17,816 bases of DNA from Euperipatoides rowelli (GCA_003024985.2 PXIH01S0001238.1), one strand, 5' to 3'. Positions 1 through 7,949 are shown, counted from the first letter of the stretch. Notes: a model not told the origin generated them from the letters alone. Numbers and translations are program-made.

Positions 1-363
1 TTTAAACTTTTCTTGAATTTTTAATTTAATTTCTTCCGAAATAAAGTCTATGCTCAAGTAGCGAGAATTTCTAGGGAAATATATGCTGGCAATACTTTCT
101 TTCCCCACCATTTTAACCACTTCAAGAATAATATCTACTGTGTTCATTCGCACTTCCGCTGTTTCTTTGAACAACATGAATATGAATCTTTTCACAGACA
201 TCACAGGAACCATCGCTTTATACCAATATTTTACACTCTTTAAAAGCTTAATATAATGCTCGGAATTACTATTTTCATCAATTGCTTTTCAAAACTCACC
301 AAATTATTCTGCATTTTCTTCAACCAACTAAAAACATTTTTTTGACTGGCATGACGACGCCAT
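1..363 (-). pseudogene. Unrecognised minus-strand coding relic, cut by the window edge
   Basis: Read on the minus strand, positions 288 to 1 are open for 96 codons with no stop and continue past the window edge, which is long for DNA this AT-rich. The peptide is mixed in composition, with short stretches such as KYWYKAMVPVM and ETAEVRMNTVDIILEVV, and ends in a charged EEIKLKIQEKFK. In the same frame, an ATG at 363-361 (AAGATGGCG context) begins MASSCQSKKCF, but TAG, TAA and TGA codons then interrupt before the open part starts. At least two of these stops could be decayed Trp codons, which is inference. I do not recognise the family. It may be a processed or domesticated-gene relic, or a transposon ORF. 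Alternatively the ATG is irrelevant and 1-288 is an internal exon; a GTGAGT donor-like string lies near 297. Moderate confidence that it was coding, low on identity. Confidence 0.45.
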
Positions 364-376
364 CTTTACCGGAAGT
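359..376 (-). promoter_or_regulatory. ETS (GABP-like) and YY1-like site pair before the 363 ATG
   Basis: The plus strand reads GCCATCTT then TA then CCGGAAGT. On the minus strand this is ACTTCCGG followed by AAGATGGCG, with the ATG of the YY1-like site opening the frame of the relic at 363-361. In animals ETS and YY1 sites sit next to each other at the 5' ends of many TATA-less housekeeping promoters, and the YY1 site often overlaps the start codon. Eight-base sites can arise by chance, but their adjacency and position at the head of a coding relic support the call. Confidence 0.4.
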
Positions 377-686
377 CAAATTTTTCCAATAAATTATTTT
401 GCTATCCGCACTTTGGGATTACATACACAAAAATTCAGAAAACTGCCAGGCAAAATATTAGTTATGATCTGAGAAACTCAGGGTATTATTATCTAAATGG
501 GGTGAAGTGGACTCTAAGGACCCAGTAAAAGTCTGTTCCAGAAACACTAGAAATGAAGCACGGAATAATGAACTTTATTTCGTATACACTGTATATAATT
601 TTTTTTTCCAATAATAAGTATTGTACTGTATATTTCTAATCCATAACGGAAGATTAGCCTAATGTATTGGGCTGGGTTTTTTTCTA
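377..686. other. AT-rich spacer
   Basis: No open frame of note. Short poly-T runs and a TACTGTATAT string near 625 are the only visible structure. Confidence 0.6.
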
Positions 687-1311
687 GACGTTAAAATGTA
701 AAATAGCACCCATTGAGAAAATCAAAAATTGATGAAATACTATATAAAAATAAATAAATAAACTCTTTTTTTCATCTACAGTTTTGTGAAAGTTTATGCT
801 TTTTTTTTTAAATAGAATTTTGTAGTATTAAATATTACTATTTGGAATAGCCTTCCTCATTGTTTTTAAACACCTTTCTCGAAAAATGTATTTAATTTTG
901 TATTTATAAGAGATCTTAGATGATGATGTTTTTTTTTTACTCCATGTAAATAATGATAATTTTGATGTACATTAATGAATTCTGGTCTGTTAATATTTGC
1001 TTACTATTCTTAGTTTTTTTTTTCTGTCTTTCTCTTTGAATCGTTAACTAATTTGTATGACATCCATATCTTATTGCTGATAATTATTTTTGTTGATAAA
1101 ATAGTTTATTTTTGTTTTAAATGAGTTTATTTTGCATTTTTCTCAGAGCTTGGAATAGTAAAACTATATAGATAAAACTATATGTATAAAAAATAAGACA
1201 CGGCTATAAACTTTCACAATAGATGAAATAGAGTTTATTTATTTTTCTTTTAGATTATTTAATCAATTTTTGACTCTTTCTCCACGGGGTGCTATTTCAC
1301 GTTTTAACGTC
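687..1311. mobile_element. Non-autonomous DNA transposon with ~110-bp terminal inverted repeats
   Basis: The left end (687-797) starts GACGTTAAAATGTAAAATAG and the right end (1206-1311), read on the other strand, starts GACGTTAAAACGTGAAATAG. The two arms stay alignable through AGCACCC, CAAAAATTGAT, AATAAATAAA, TTTCATCTA and GTGAAAGTTTAT, with small indels. The interior (about 400 bp) is AT-rich and has no convincing ORF, so this is a 625-bp MITE-like element. Both ends abut T-rich or A-rich tracts, which hides the target duplication. I cannot assign a superfamily: the ends are not the CAG...TTCTCAACC of hAT nor the CCC of piggyBac. Confidence 0.75.
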
Positions 1312-2126
1312 ATGTTTTTTTTTTTTTTTTTACAAATAAGTAAAATAGATTACTACTAAGAAGAATTATATTAATCTAATCTAATGCACATTATATTTGA
1401 GAAGGTATGCTCAGCGTGTACGGTATTTATTTATTTTTCTCTTTTTTTATGTTATTTCACAAATAAAGTAATAATTTGTAATAAGGATTATATCTTTAAC
1501 AGAACTAAGGCCTTAATTTATCATTTATACAATATCGTACCTACTCTTCTTTCTTTAATAAATCAATAAATAATAAAACAAATTTCAAAATTTCAATAAT
1601 TCTTCCAGTTCTTCCACCCATTCGATGGACAAACGTCTTGATCCCAGACTCAACAATTTCCTTAACAAATCTTAATCATGTAATATTACTCGCATGATGT
1701 TCTCGACTGAGTCTGCCGAGCGTTTTTGAAAATTGTTTTTTCTCTCCCGGCAGAAGAGACGGTAGAGCCTGTAAAAACACACTGAGCTTAACCAGTCACA
1801 GCTGTTTGCAGATCGTTTCTATTATTTACAGTCGGTAGGTAAGTACGGTAGTTGTATACAGCCAATGTAATTTGCATGTTCTGGATTACAATTGCAACTG
1901 CAGTTAATTATTATTATTGGGTTTATTAATAAACTAATCTAAATTACACGATATATAAAGATCTTAGCGCAGTTCATTTAATACACAAGCTGTGCAGTAA
2001 AATACCTGAACCGAAATATTGTTTCTCCGCCAGTACGTTTCTACTCTGTGACGAAACTACAATATTTTTTAATCAAATTTTAAACAATATTAGTATTTAT
2101 GGAATTTTGTTAATTTAGACATTTAT
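1312..2126. other. Gene-free AT-rich stretch
   Basis: It opens with an 18-base T run. An open frame of 61 codons at 1384-1569 is biased to Phe, Ile, Tyr and Leu as expected from AT-rich DNA, and has no recognisable motif. Around 1690-1870 the base composition rises slightly (TCTCCCGGCAGAAGAGACGG) without an identifiable feature. Confidence 0.55.
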
Positions 2127-2620
2127 TCGGGAAGAGTTCAGTTTTATTTTCCGGGATTCAATACATGACTAACCTTACCCCTTACCATGATCCCTAACTC
2201 CAACTACATGTGAAATACACTTATGTATGAAATACACTATGATCCAACCCTATGATAATCAAATTGTGAAATACACTTATGTATGAAATACACTATGATC
2301 CAACCCTATGATAATCAAGAGGAAGTAATCGGGAAGAGTTCAGTTTTGTTTTCCGGGATTCATAACATCACTAACCTTACCCCTTACCCTGATCCCAAAC
2401 TCTAACTACATGTGAAATACACTTATGTATGAAATACACTATGATTTAACCCTATGATAATCAAGAGGTGAAGTAGTCGGGAAGATTTCAGTTTTGTGTT
2501 CCGGGATTCATAATATCACTAACCTTACACCTTACCATGATCTCCAACTCCAACTAAATGTGAAATACATTTATGTATGAAATACACTATGATCCAACCC
2601 TATGATAATAAAAATGTGAA
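2127..2620 (+). repeat. Minisatellite: three ~148-bp units with a nested 56-bp duplication
   Basis: Units start at 2127, 2329 and 2477, each with TCGGGAAGA.TTCAGTTTT followed by CCGGGATTCA, ACTAACCTTAC.CCTTACC and TGTATGAAATACACTATGAT. Unit 2 is 148 bp. Unit 1 is about 202 bp because its 3' half, starting GTGAAATACACTTATGTATG, is duplicated with a 56-bp period (2210 and 2266). A partial extra copy of the GTGAAATACACTTA motif follows at about 2617. Units differ by scattered substitutions, so the array is not recent. It has no coding sense in any frame. Confidence 0.9.
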
Positions 2621-2639
2621 ATACACTTACATGTGACAT

Positions 2640-4020
2640 CCAATTGTAAACACAAAAGTGACCATCTTGGAACACAAAAGAGAATGTAATTTTTTTGCTT
2701 TATTTTGCTACAATATTTTTAACTTTTAATGTATAATTTTTTTTTTAATTTTCTCATTTTTTCATGGAACCCTTAATTTTGTCTTGCCCTAAGATATTTT
2801 AAATATCCCTATTTGATATTTTTAAGTTATATCTTTAAAAAAACAAAAGTTGTATATTGCAGCTCAACTTATGGAATAGTTTTGTAAGAATTATCTTTCC
2901 TGCTCTATTCCATAGATAGAGCAGGAAAGATAATTCTTAAAAAAAAAAAATATTGTATGACTCATTTAGATGAGAAATTTCACTCTTAAATAATAAATCA
3001 GTGCATTTTATATTCTTAAATACAGTATATCAAGTTTTTTTTTTGTCTAAAAACTGAAAAAATTTTTAAGTGAAATATTTTTTAAAAAATAAATTGTTAT
3101 AGGTGATTGAGCATATGTTAAGAATATTTTGCCCAATTCATTATTTTCTGTAATATCTTTTTTTTTTACATTTCCTTATATTGCCGATTTAGATAGCTAT
3201 TAATTTCAGATAACTTATTTTCTACCGAAATGACATTATATTTCCACTGACAGCAGATCAATTTTCATGAGGAAATTTCAATTAATTTTCAATTTCATTG
3301 CAATTAACATTTCTAACAATTTAAAAAAAAAATGTAATATTAATTTTGCCATATAATATGCATCGTAAACATCCCAACTTTATTATGTATGGTATTTTAA
3401 AAGCAAAGAAAATTCTATTAATTTTCCTAAAAATTAAAATCTAATAATGTCATGGTAAGAGGGAGTGGGAAGAAATTCACAAATTTATATCTGAAAATGT
3501 GCAAAATGAATAACAACAGTACAATTTGGTGAGGTGAACAAAAAGTGTAATCATATGATTAAAGTTTGTGAACATAAAGTGATTATGTAAATTATCTACA
3601 CAATGAACATAAATATTTTAAATGATGTGTTGATATAACCTAAAAAACAAGGCCAGGAGTCACATGATTTGTGTACAACTGTACGTCTTTCGATACAATC
3701 AATATTCTGGTATGTTATGAAGTTTTTCTTTAAATAAATATAAAAAAAAAAAATAATACACCTGAGCAGATAAACATATAAAATTCAATTAATAATAAAC
3801 CATAATTATAGAATTGGAATAATTTCTTGAAGGAGGAATTAAAATTTATTGTCAAACAATCAAAAAATCTTAACCGCTAGATTATTAGTCAGCCTAACAT
3901 AATAATTTTAATAATTGTGTCAAATAACAGAGCATAAATTTTAAATTGTCTATTAAATTCCATAATGTTTGCCAAGTCTAATCATATGTCATTTTAAGGT
4001 TTTGATAATATACAATATTT
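2640..4020. other. Gene-free AT-rich stretch
   Basis: No open frame above background on either strand. Apart from the hairpin at 2885-2939 it holds only homopolymer runs and simple AT-rich sequence. Confidence 0.55.
2885..2939. repeat. Perfect 24-bp inverted repeat with a 7-nt loop
   Basis: The left arm 2885-2908 (TAAGAATTATCTTTCCTGCT, then CTAT) pairs without mismatch with 2916-2939, leaving the loop TCCATAG. A further copy of the loop-side sequence on the opposite strand, ATGGAATAG, lies just upstream at about 2871. The stem is followed by a 12-base A run. It could be a foldback left by replication slippage or inversion, or a hairpin RNA precursor. The shortness of the stem and the tiny loop argue against a normal microRNA. 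Confidence 0.85.
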
Positions 4021-4027
4021 CAGTGAA

Positions 4028-4095
4028 GCCCTTTGGAGCTGGGCTAGCGGTTTGAAAGGCTGACTAGACATTCCGGGCTACCCAGTTGGTTCGTA
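4028..4095 (+). repeat. Possible tRNA-derived SINE head, decayed
   Basis: GAGCTGGGCTAGCGGTTTG resembles a polymerase III A box (TGGGCTAGCGG, one mismatch to the TRGYNNANNNG pattern). It is followed by GGCTGACTAGACATTCCGGG and CAGTTGGTTCG, which could be a degraded B-box region. It is distinctly GC-richer than its surroundings. No target duplication or tail was found, so this is only a weak call. Confidence 0.25.
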
Positions 4096-4275
4096 AAAAC
4101 CTATTTCCAAAATTAAACTTTGTATAAGAATCATCTCTTTTTTTCACCATTTTTTTTCTACCATAAAAAATTATAATCCAGAATATATGAGGAAAAAAGG
4201 AAATATGTAATAATGATGAATTGTATTGTATAAATTGTAAATCACCAATTATAAAAGTAAAAATTTGTCCTGTCT

Positions 4276-4581
4276 TCTATACAAATCCACTGTTTACAAG
4301 CCAGGATCGTGAAATTTTACAGAAGGGCGTATTAAAACACGGCCGAGGCAACAAAATAATTTGAAATCAATTACGGTTAATTTTTCATCAATTAAAAACA
4401 GTAAAAATACCGGGCCACGCCGTGTAGTTTCTATCCAAATCTTACAGTTTACAAGCGTAGATCAGGCCGCGTAGTAAAATTTTACAGACGGGCATATTAA
4501 AAAAACGGCCGAGGAACCTAAAAAAAGTTGAAATCGAAATTAACTCTTAAAATGCCGGGCAACGCCGGGTACTTCAGCTAG
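4276..4581 (+). mobile_element. Helitron-like 3' ends, two ~153-bp units in tandem
   Basis: Unit 1 (4276-4429) and unit 2 (4430-4581) both start TCTAT.CAAATC and share GTTTACAAGC, GAAATTTTACAGA or AAAATTTTACAGA, GGGC.TATTAAAA, ACGGCCGAGG and, near the end, a GC-rich CCGGGC.ACGCCG segment. Unit 2 ends CGCCGGGTACTTCAGCTAG followed by T. That is the pattern of Helitron termini: a short GC-rich hairpin-like region, then CTAG with insertion before T, and a TC at the 5' end. Unit 1 has lost the CTAG. No Rep-helicase coding is present, so these are non-autonomous. The tandem structure is clear; the Helitron assignment is inference from the ends. Confidence 0.6.
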
Positions 4582-5170
4582 TAATCAAATAAAATATTGA
4601 TTAAAAAAAAAAAAAAATTCAGTGAAATTTATTTCATTACAGTACTTATCTTAGACAATATATTATAGATGAATTTGAAAATCAAAAAAACTTTTAAATT
4701 TAATATTTACAATAATGTTCAAAGCAGATGCAGCAGAATATTATGCATGTTAACTTTCAAAATGACCAGCGAGATGTAATGAAATTAGAATAGTTGTATA
4801 TACAGTATTATAGCCTTCAATCCTACCACCAACTTTAATTCAATCGTTCATGAACACGAATTTGCACTTACGTACAAATATATTACAATATGTGCAACAG
4901 GGAGTGATAAAATGAATTGCAGACATTATCCTTTATTTCAATCGTACATTAGCATTTTTTTGTTTTCCGTAAACGTGACCATAAAGCATTGACACATTTC
5001 AGTATGCGCTAATCTTTTAAATTTTTTTTTTTCACCTAGGGTGAATTTCTTGATATCGCAAAGATAAAATGAGAACTCAATACATTATCCATTAACCGAT
5101 TGAAATTTCTGGACCTTCAATTTAATTTTTGTCTTAACATGATATTTTTAGATCTCCTGCTGTTCATTAG
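4582..5170. other. Gene-free AT-rich stretch
   Basis: Directly after the Helitron-like end comes AT-rich DNA with poly-A (about 4602-4616) and poly-T (about 5021-5032) runs. No open frame, RNA gene or repeat was recognised. Confidence 0.55.
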
Positions 5171-5408
5171 TCTGAATATGACGCTGAATTTTTAGACAAA
5201 TTTACAGAGAAATATGACAGTTATCATCAAATTCTGGTGGCAAGTTGAAAAGTCAGAATAAGTGCATGAAAAATGATTTTGATGTTATTTTTTATAACAA
5301 GCAGGCTGCTGAAACTCTGCCTTTTATAATTCAACACGAAAATGATAATTTCTCTTTATTATTACATGATTTAAATTTTTTTTTTCACCAAGGAGCAGTG
5401 GTAATGAG
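5171..5408 (+). pseudogene. Unrecognised coding-like segment with a frame break
   Basis: One frame (5171-5248) is open from SEYDAEFLDKF to YDSYHQILVAS and then stops. A second frame, open from about 5218, continues with KSQNKCMKNDFDVIFYNK and QAAETLPFIIQHENDNFSLL, reaching HDLNFFFHQGAVV before running into the MITE at 5409. The two pieces follow each other with a change of frame near 5240, and their acidic, mixed composition is unlike the Phe/Ile/Lys-rich noise nearby. The first ATG in the second frame is at 5266 (MKNDF). I do not recognise a family. It could be a dead gene or transposon ORF, or chance. The MITE inserted at its end supplies its final stop. Confidence 0.3.
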
Positions 5409-5658
5409 GCAAGGGTGTACGGTTGAATTTTTTCGGGAGGGGGGGGGTCTATTGGTCTTACAAGTTATGTTTTGGTAAAATAATAAAATTTGATAAGCTT
5501 TTTTGTTTTTTGGTTGACAGGACGTTTTATTACCTTTTGGTAAAATTTGAGAAGCTTTTTTTTTTGGTTGATAGGACTTTTTGTTACCTTTTGGTGAGAT
5601 TTTAATTTTTTTTTTTTTGTGGTGAGTGTGTTTGAACTCCCAACCGTACACCCTTGTC
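5409..5658. mobile_element. 250-bp MITE with 16-bp perfect terminal inverted repeats
   Basis: CAAGGGTGTACGGTTG at 5410-5425 is matched exactly in inverse at 5641-5656 (CAACCGTACACCCTTG). ATGAG occurs just outside both ends (5404-5408 and 5659-5663), a plausible 5-bp target duplication, with one or two extra bases between it and the terminal repeat on each side. Inside are a run of eight or more G after AGG and about 2.5 tandem units rich in T. Long reading frames over this element on both strands arise from these internal repeats and are not genes. Superfamily unknown. Confidence 0.8.
5470..5615 (+). repeat. Internal tandem repeat of the 5409-5658 MITE
   Basis: Units begin TTTTGGT at 5470, 5535 and 5589 and run through AAAATTTGA.AAGCTTTTTT, TTTGGTTGA.AGGAC and TTTT.TTACC. 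They are 65, 54 and about 27 bp long; the last is truncated. This explains the internally repeated peptides seen in frames on both strands. Confidence 0.8.
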
Positions 5659-5705
5659 ATGAGATATTGAAAATGCCCACTAAAACTCCTTGATATGTAC
5701 TCCAG

Positions 5706-5878
5706 GGGATTGTGGTTGGATCCCCAGGGAAATGCAGCAATTCGGTGAGGAAATATCTATGGATGATTTTTATGTATATAAATGGCTCTTTAAAGTTGTT
5801 TCTGTGAAATCCTTAGTTAAGGCCAAAACTAGATATGGATTTAATCTGGAGGATACAATGAAGAGCTTGAGTGTGTAG
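5706..5878 (+). CDS. Candidate terminal exon or ORF relic, unrecognised
   Basis: After a possible acceptor (CTCCAG ending at 5705) the frame reads DCGWIPREMQQFGEE, MDDFYVYKWLFKVVSVKSLV and KAKTRYGFNLEDTMKSLSV, then TAG. The composition is balanced and charged, and differs from the AT-driven noise of the region. A frame-independent AATAAA follows at 6005-6010. The polypyrimidine tract before the AG is poor, which weakens the splice reading. It is in the same strand and vicinity as the 5171-5408 segment, from which a MITE separates it, so both may belong to one decayed gene. No family recognised. Confidence 0.28.
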
Positions 5879-6376
5879 AGTAATGTAAGATGTTTGTATG
5901 TAATATACTGTATGTAAATGAAATAGATGCAATTTCCCTTATGGGGAAATCTATTTAAAAAAACAAACAAACATCAGATAGAAAAGCTTTAAAACTGAGA
6001 AAAAAATAAAGCCTTATATGCATGTTAAAGTAATGGAAGGCTCCAAAGCAGGGGTGATGTCAATATTATAACAAAAAATGAAAAGGAATGAAATGAGGCT
6101 GTTTAAATTTAGTACCATGCAGAAAGCACATCCCTCTCTCCCCTCCTTCCACCACCCCCCTCCCCTCAAAAAAAATTTTTTTAATGAACAAAATAAAATC
6201 TATTTCTATGCAATAGGCCTTGGCTGCTTCATCATACATATAGGTAGGGTCAAGCTTGTAGGCTACACATTAAAACATTTCAAACTTTATAAGTGGATTT
6301 ATTTTTAAAATTTAATACTGAAGGCCAAACTAAAAGATCGAGATACTAATTGATTTTCCAAAATCAACCAAAACTA
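5879..6376. other. Gene-free stretch with a pyrimidine tract
   Basis: A C-rich pyrimidine tract (about 6128-6171) sits in otherwise AT-rich DNA. A 76-codon frame across it at 6078-6308 has low-complexity Pro/His/Phe/Lys content from the tract and is not supported as a gene. Confidence 0.5.
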
Positions 6377-6605
6377 GTACTAATAATTAATTAAATTGTC
6401 ACTTTGAACTCTACATGTTGTTATATTATTGACTTTAAAAAAAAATAGGTTGACTAAAAAAAATATTTTACCATAGTCATTTTTTTTTCAAATTGTTTTT
6501 TTTTAGTCAACCTACACTGTATTTTATTTAAAGTCAATAATACAGGGTGTCTATATTACAAAACCTGGACACATTTCAATCTTCAATAAATCAGAAAATA
6601 ATTAG
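6377..6605 (+). repeat. Left arm of a large diverged inverted repeat
   Basis: With the 115-bp MITE removed, this arm aligns to the reverse strand of 10851-10949. It shares TAATTAAATTG.CACTTT, GTTGTTATAC, A.GGTGTCTA, GACAC or GACCC, CAATCTT, and AATCAGAAAATAATTA. The CAGGGTGTC block at 6543 resembles a transposon terminus, but similarity extends about 50 bp outside it in both arms. The repeat is therefore longer than that terminus. Together the arms bracket about 4.6 kb of nested elements. Confidence 0.7.
6426..6540. mobile_element. 115-bp MITE inserted at a TA site
   Basis: The ends TTATTGACTTTAAA (6426-6439) and its inverse TTTAAAGTCAATAA (6527-6540) flank a second inverted pair, TAGGTTGACTAAAAAAAA and TTTTTTTTAGTCAACCTA. 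TA is duplicated at 6424-6425 and 6541-6542. The sister arm of the enclosing inverted repeat (10910 region) reads GTTATACAAGGTGTC on the opposite strand, uninterrupted: an empty site that confirms both boundaries and the 2-bp TA duplication. TA duplication is typical of the Tc1/mariner superfamily. Confidence 0.85.
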
Positions 6606-6615
6606 TTATCAATTA

Positions 6616-6769
6616 AAGTCTCGGTTCCGTGGTCGAGCGGATTCACTTCCGCTTGATGAACCGAAGGCATATGCCGAGGTGTACAGGTTCACGCCTCGGG
6701 TTTTTCCAAGTACACTGCCCTTGTAACATCAAGGAACCTGTATTTAGTGTTTTCAATCAGATATTATAG
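6616..6769 (+). mobile_element. tRNA-derived SINE, short form
   Basis: The head carries a perfect A box TGGTCGAGCGG (6630-6640) and a near-consensus B box GTTCACGCC (6687-6695), inside a tRNA-like segment starting TCGGTTCCGTGG. The polymerase III promoter would be internal. TCAATTA flanks the unit at 6609-6615 and 6770-6776 as a short target duplication. The body after the head (about 70 bp) is AT-rich with no recognised tail. It is not a working tRNA: the stems do not close well. It is inserted within the nested element region. Confidence 0.6.
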
Positions 6770-6854
6770 TCAATTATAAGTTTAATTTAAGTAACCAATT
6801 AAACTGATAACATGTATGGATAGAACAACACAAAAAGCTTTTCTTTTTTTCTAG

Positions 6855-6986
6855 TTCACGAACATGTTCATAGATGGCGCGATAGCCACTGTGGATGTAG
6901 TCATGCTTAACCGGACCTGGCAAGAAATAAAAAATCGTCTGGATATTCTCCGTGCGACAGACGAAGCTCATATTCAAGTTTTCTAA
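6855..6986 (+). pseudogene. C-terminal remnant of a DDE transposase (mariner/Tc-like, DUF4817-type)
   Basis: Forty-three open codons end at TAA 6984-6986 and include MLNRTWQEIKNRLDILRATD and EAHIQVF. A closing segment with Arg-Thr-Trp-Gln-Glu-Ile, an Arg-Leu-Asp-Ile and an Ala-His-Ile just before the stop is, from memory, characteristic of the tail of arthropod transposases that begin with a DUF4817 helix-turn-helix. The catalytic residues and N-terminus are missing, so it is inactive. A minus-strand frame over the same bases is a shadow. An N-terminal piece of probably the same family lies at 17571 in this window. Confidence 0.55.
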
Positions 6987-7020
6987 CAAAGGAAATAAAA
7001 CTTTTTAAGTTGTTCTATCC

Positions 7021-7452
7021 CTTATAAAAACTTGGAATTCAAATCACTTGAAGCCAATTAGACTTGAAATTATGCTATACGTACCAAAACTGAAAAAGAA
7101 TTTAATCTCAATAGCCAAGTTAACTTCAAAAGGAAATGTAGCCACATTCTCACTTGACACCGCACTCATTCACACATCAAAAGGTAAGAAAGTTCTAAAA
7201 GGAACTAAAATGAATGATTTGTACTATATACAAGCCTACACCGAGTCAGGATGAATAACCAATGAAATGTATGACTGGAACCAAAAATTTGGGCATCTGA
7301 ATGAGGCAGATATGAAGACGCTCAATGCACAAAAACTTGTAAGGGGACTGCAATTGACTACTACGTCACAACCCTTGAACTGTACTATACTGTATGTCTG
7401 CAAGGAAAACAGACTGCAACCCCATCCCACAACACTCAAGCTACAGGAGTAA
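7021..7452 (+). pseudogene. copia pol fragment: pre-integrase region and integrase zinc-binding domain
   Basis: A single frame runs from about 7021 to a TAA at 7450-7452 with one internal TGA at 7252-7254. The first part contains LYVPKLKKNLISIAKL, the conserved string of the GAG-pre-integrase region. After the TGA comes DWNQKFGHLNEADM, the start of the HHCC zinc-binding domain. Its first His is replaced by Asn while the second (GHLN) is kept, and the Cys pair region (around LNCTILYVCK) is disturbed by a later shift. The 5' limit is where similarity fades, near a TATAAAA at about 7023, and no protease or LTR is seen before it. Confidence 0.8.
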
Positions 7453-7525
7453 GCAAATTCTGAACATAGTACAATCCAACATATGAGGACCCATGCGCAC
7501 ACGATCTAAAGGTAGATCACTCTAA

Positions 7526-7900
7526 TTCATCACCTTCATAGACGATAAATCACGATTTGTTAACATACAATTTCTGAAAACAAAAAGTGAAACCAAAAGC
7601 GCATTTATCAGATTCAAAAATGAAGCAGAGAATAGAACCGGAAAAAGAATAAAATTACTTCGGACTGACAACGGATTGGAATACCTGAGCTCCGACTTTA
7701 CCAATTACCTGGAGCACCATGGAATAAAGAGACAGCGGTCTGCCGCCTACACACCGCAGCAGAATGGGGTGGCCAAACATATGAATAGGAACATAGTAGA
7801 GATGGCAAGATGCCTGCTCCTAGACTCAAACCATTACCACTCATTTTTTGGCCGAAGCCATCTACACCGCTTCATACCTCCGAAACCGGTGCCCACGTGA
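7526..7900 (+). pseudogene. copia integrase catalytic core, inactive
   Basis: The frame is open from 7526 to TGA 7898-7900 (124 codons). It contains FIDDKSRF (first catalytic Asp), LLRTDNGLEYLSSDF (second Asp) and YTPQQNGVAKHMNRNIVEMA. In the copia family the third acidic residue of the D,D-35-E triad falls in the NGV-x-E position, and here that codon is AAA (Lys) at about 7775, so the active site is lost even where the frame is intact. Near 7840 the coding sense moves to another frame (codons for AEAIYTASYLRNR), marking an indel. Confidence 0.85.
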
Positions 7901-7949
7901 AGTCTAATCAACACCAAGCCCTACATAATCTACTACCGTGTCAAACTAA

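Noticed and set aside
1384-1569. 61-codon plus frame
   Set aside because: Composition (Phe, Ile, Tyr, Leu) is that of random AT-rich DNA; no motif, splice context or homology recognised.
2210-2640. CRISPR-like array
   Set aside because: The repeats are long, diverged units with no unique spacers, in an animal genome; this is a minisatellite.
5385-5660. 91-codon minus-strand frame with Lys/Pro-rich repeats
   Set aside because: It lies entirely over the 250-bp MITE. Its repeats mirror the DNA tandem units and poly-T runs, and it ends in the terminal repeats.
6078-6308. 76-codon plus frame across a pyrimidine tract
   Set aside because: Its His/Pro-rich core is a direct translation of the C-rich tract.
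6630-6700. A genuine tRNA gene
   Set aside because: Both polymerase III boxes are recognisable but the acceptor and anticodon stems do not close, and the unit has short flanking duplications, so it is a SINE.
7236-7502. 88-codon minus-strand frame over the copia pre-integrase and zinc-binding region
   Set aside because: Shadow of the plus-strand frame, which carries the recognisable integrase-start motifs.
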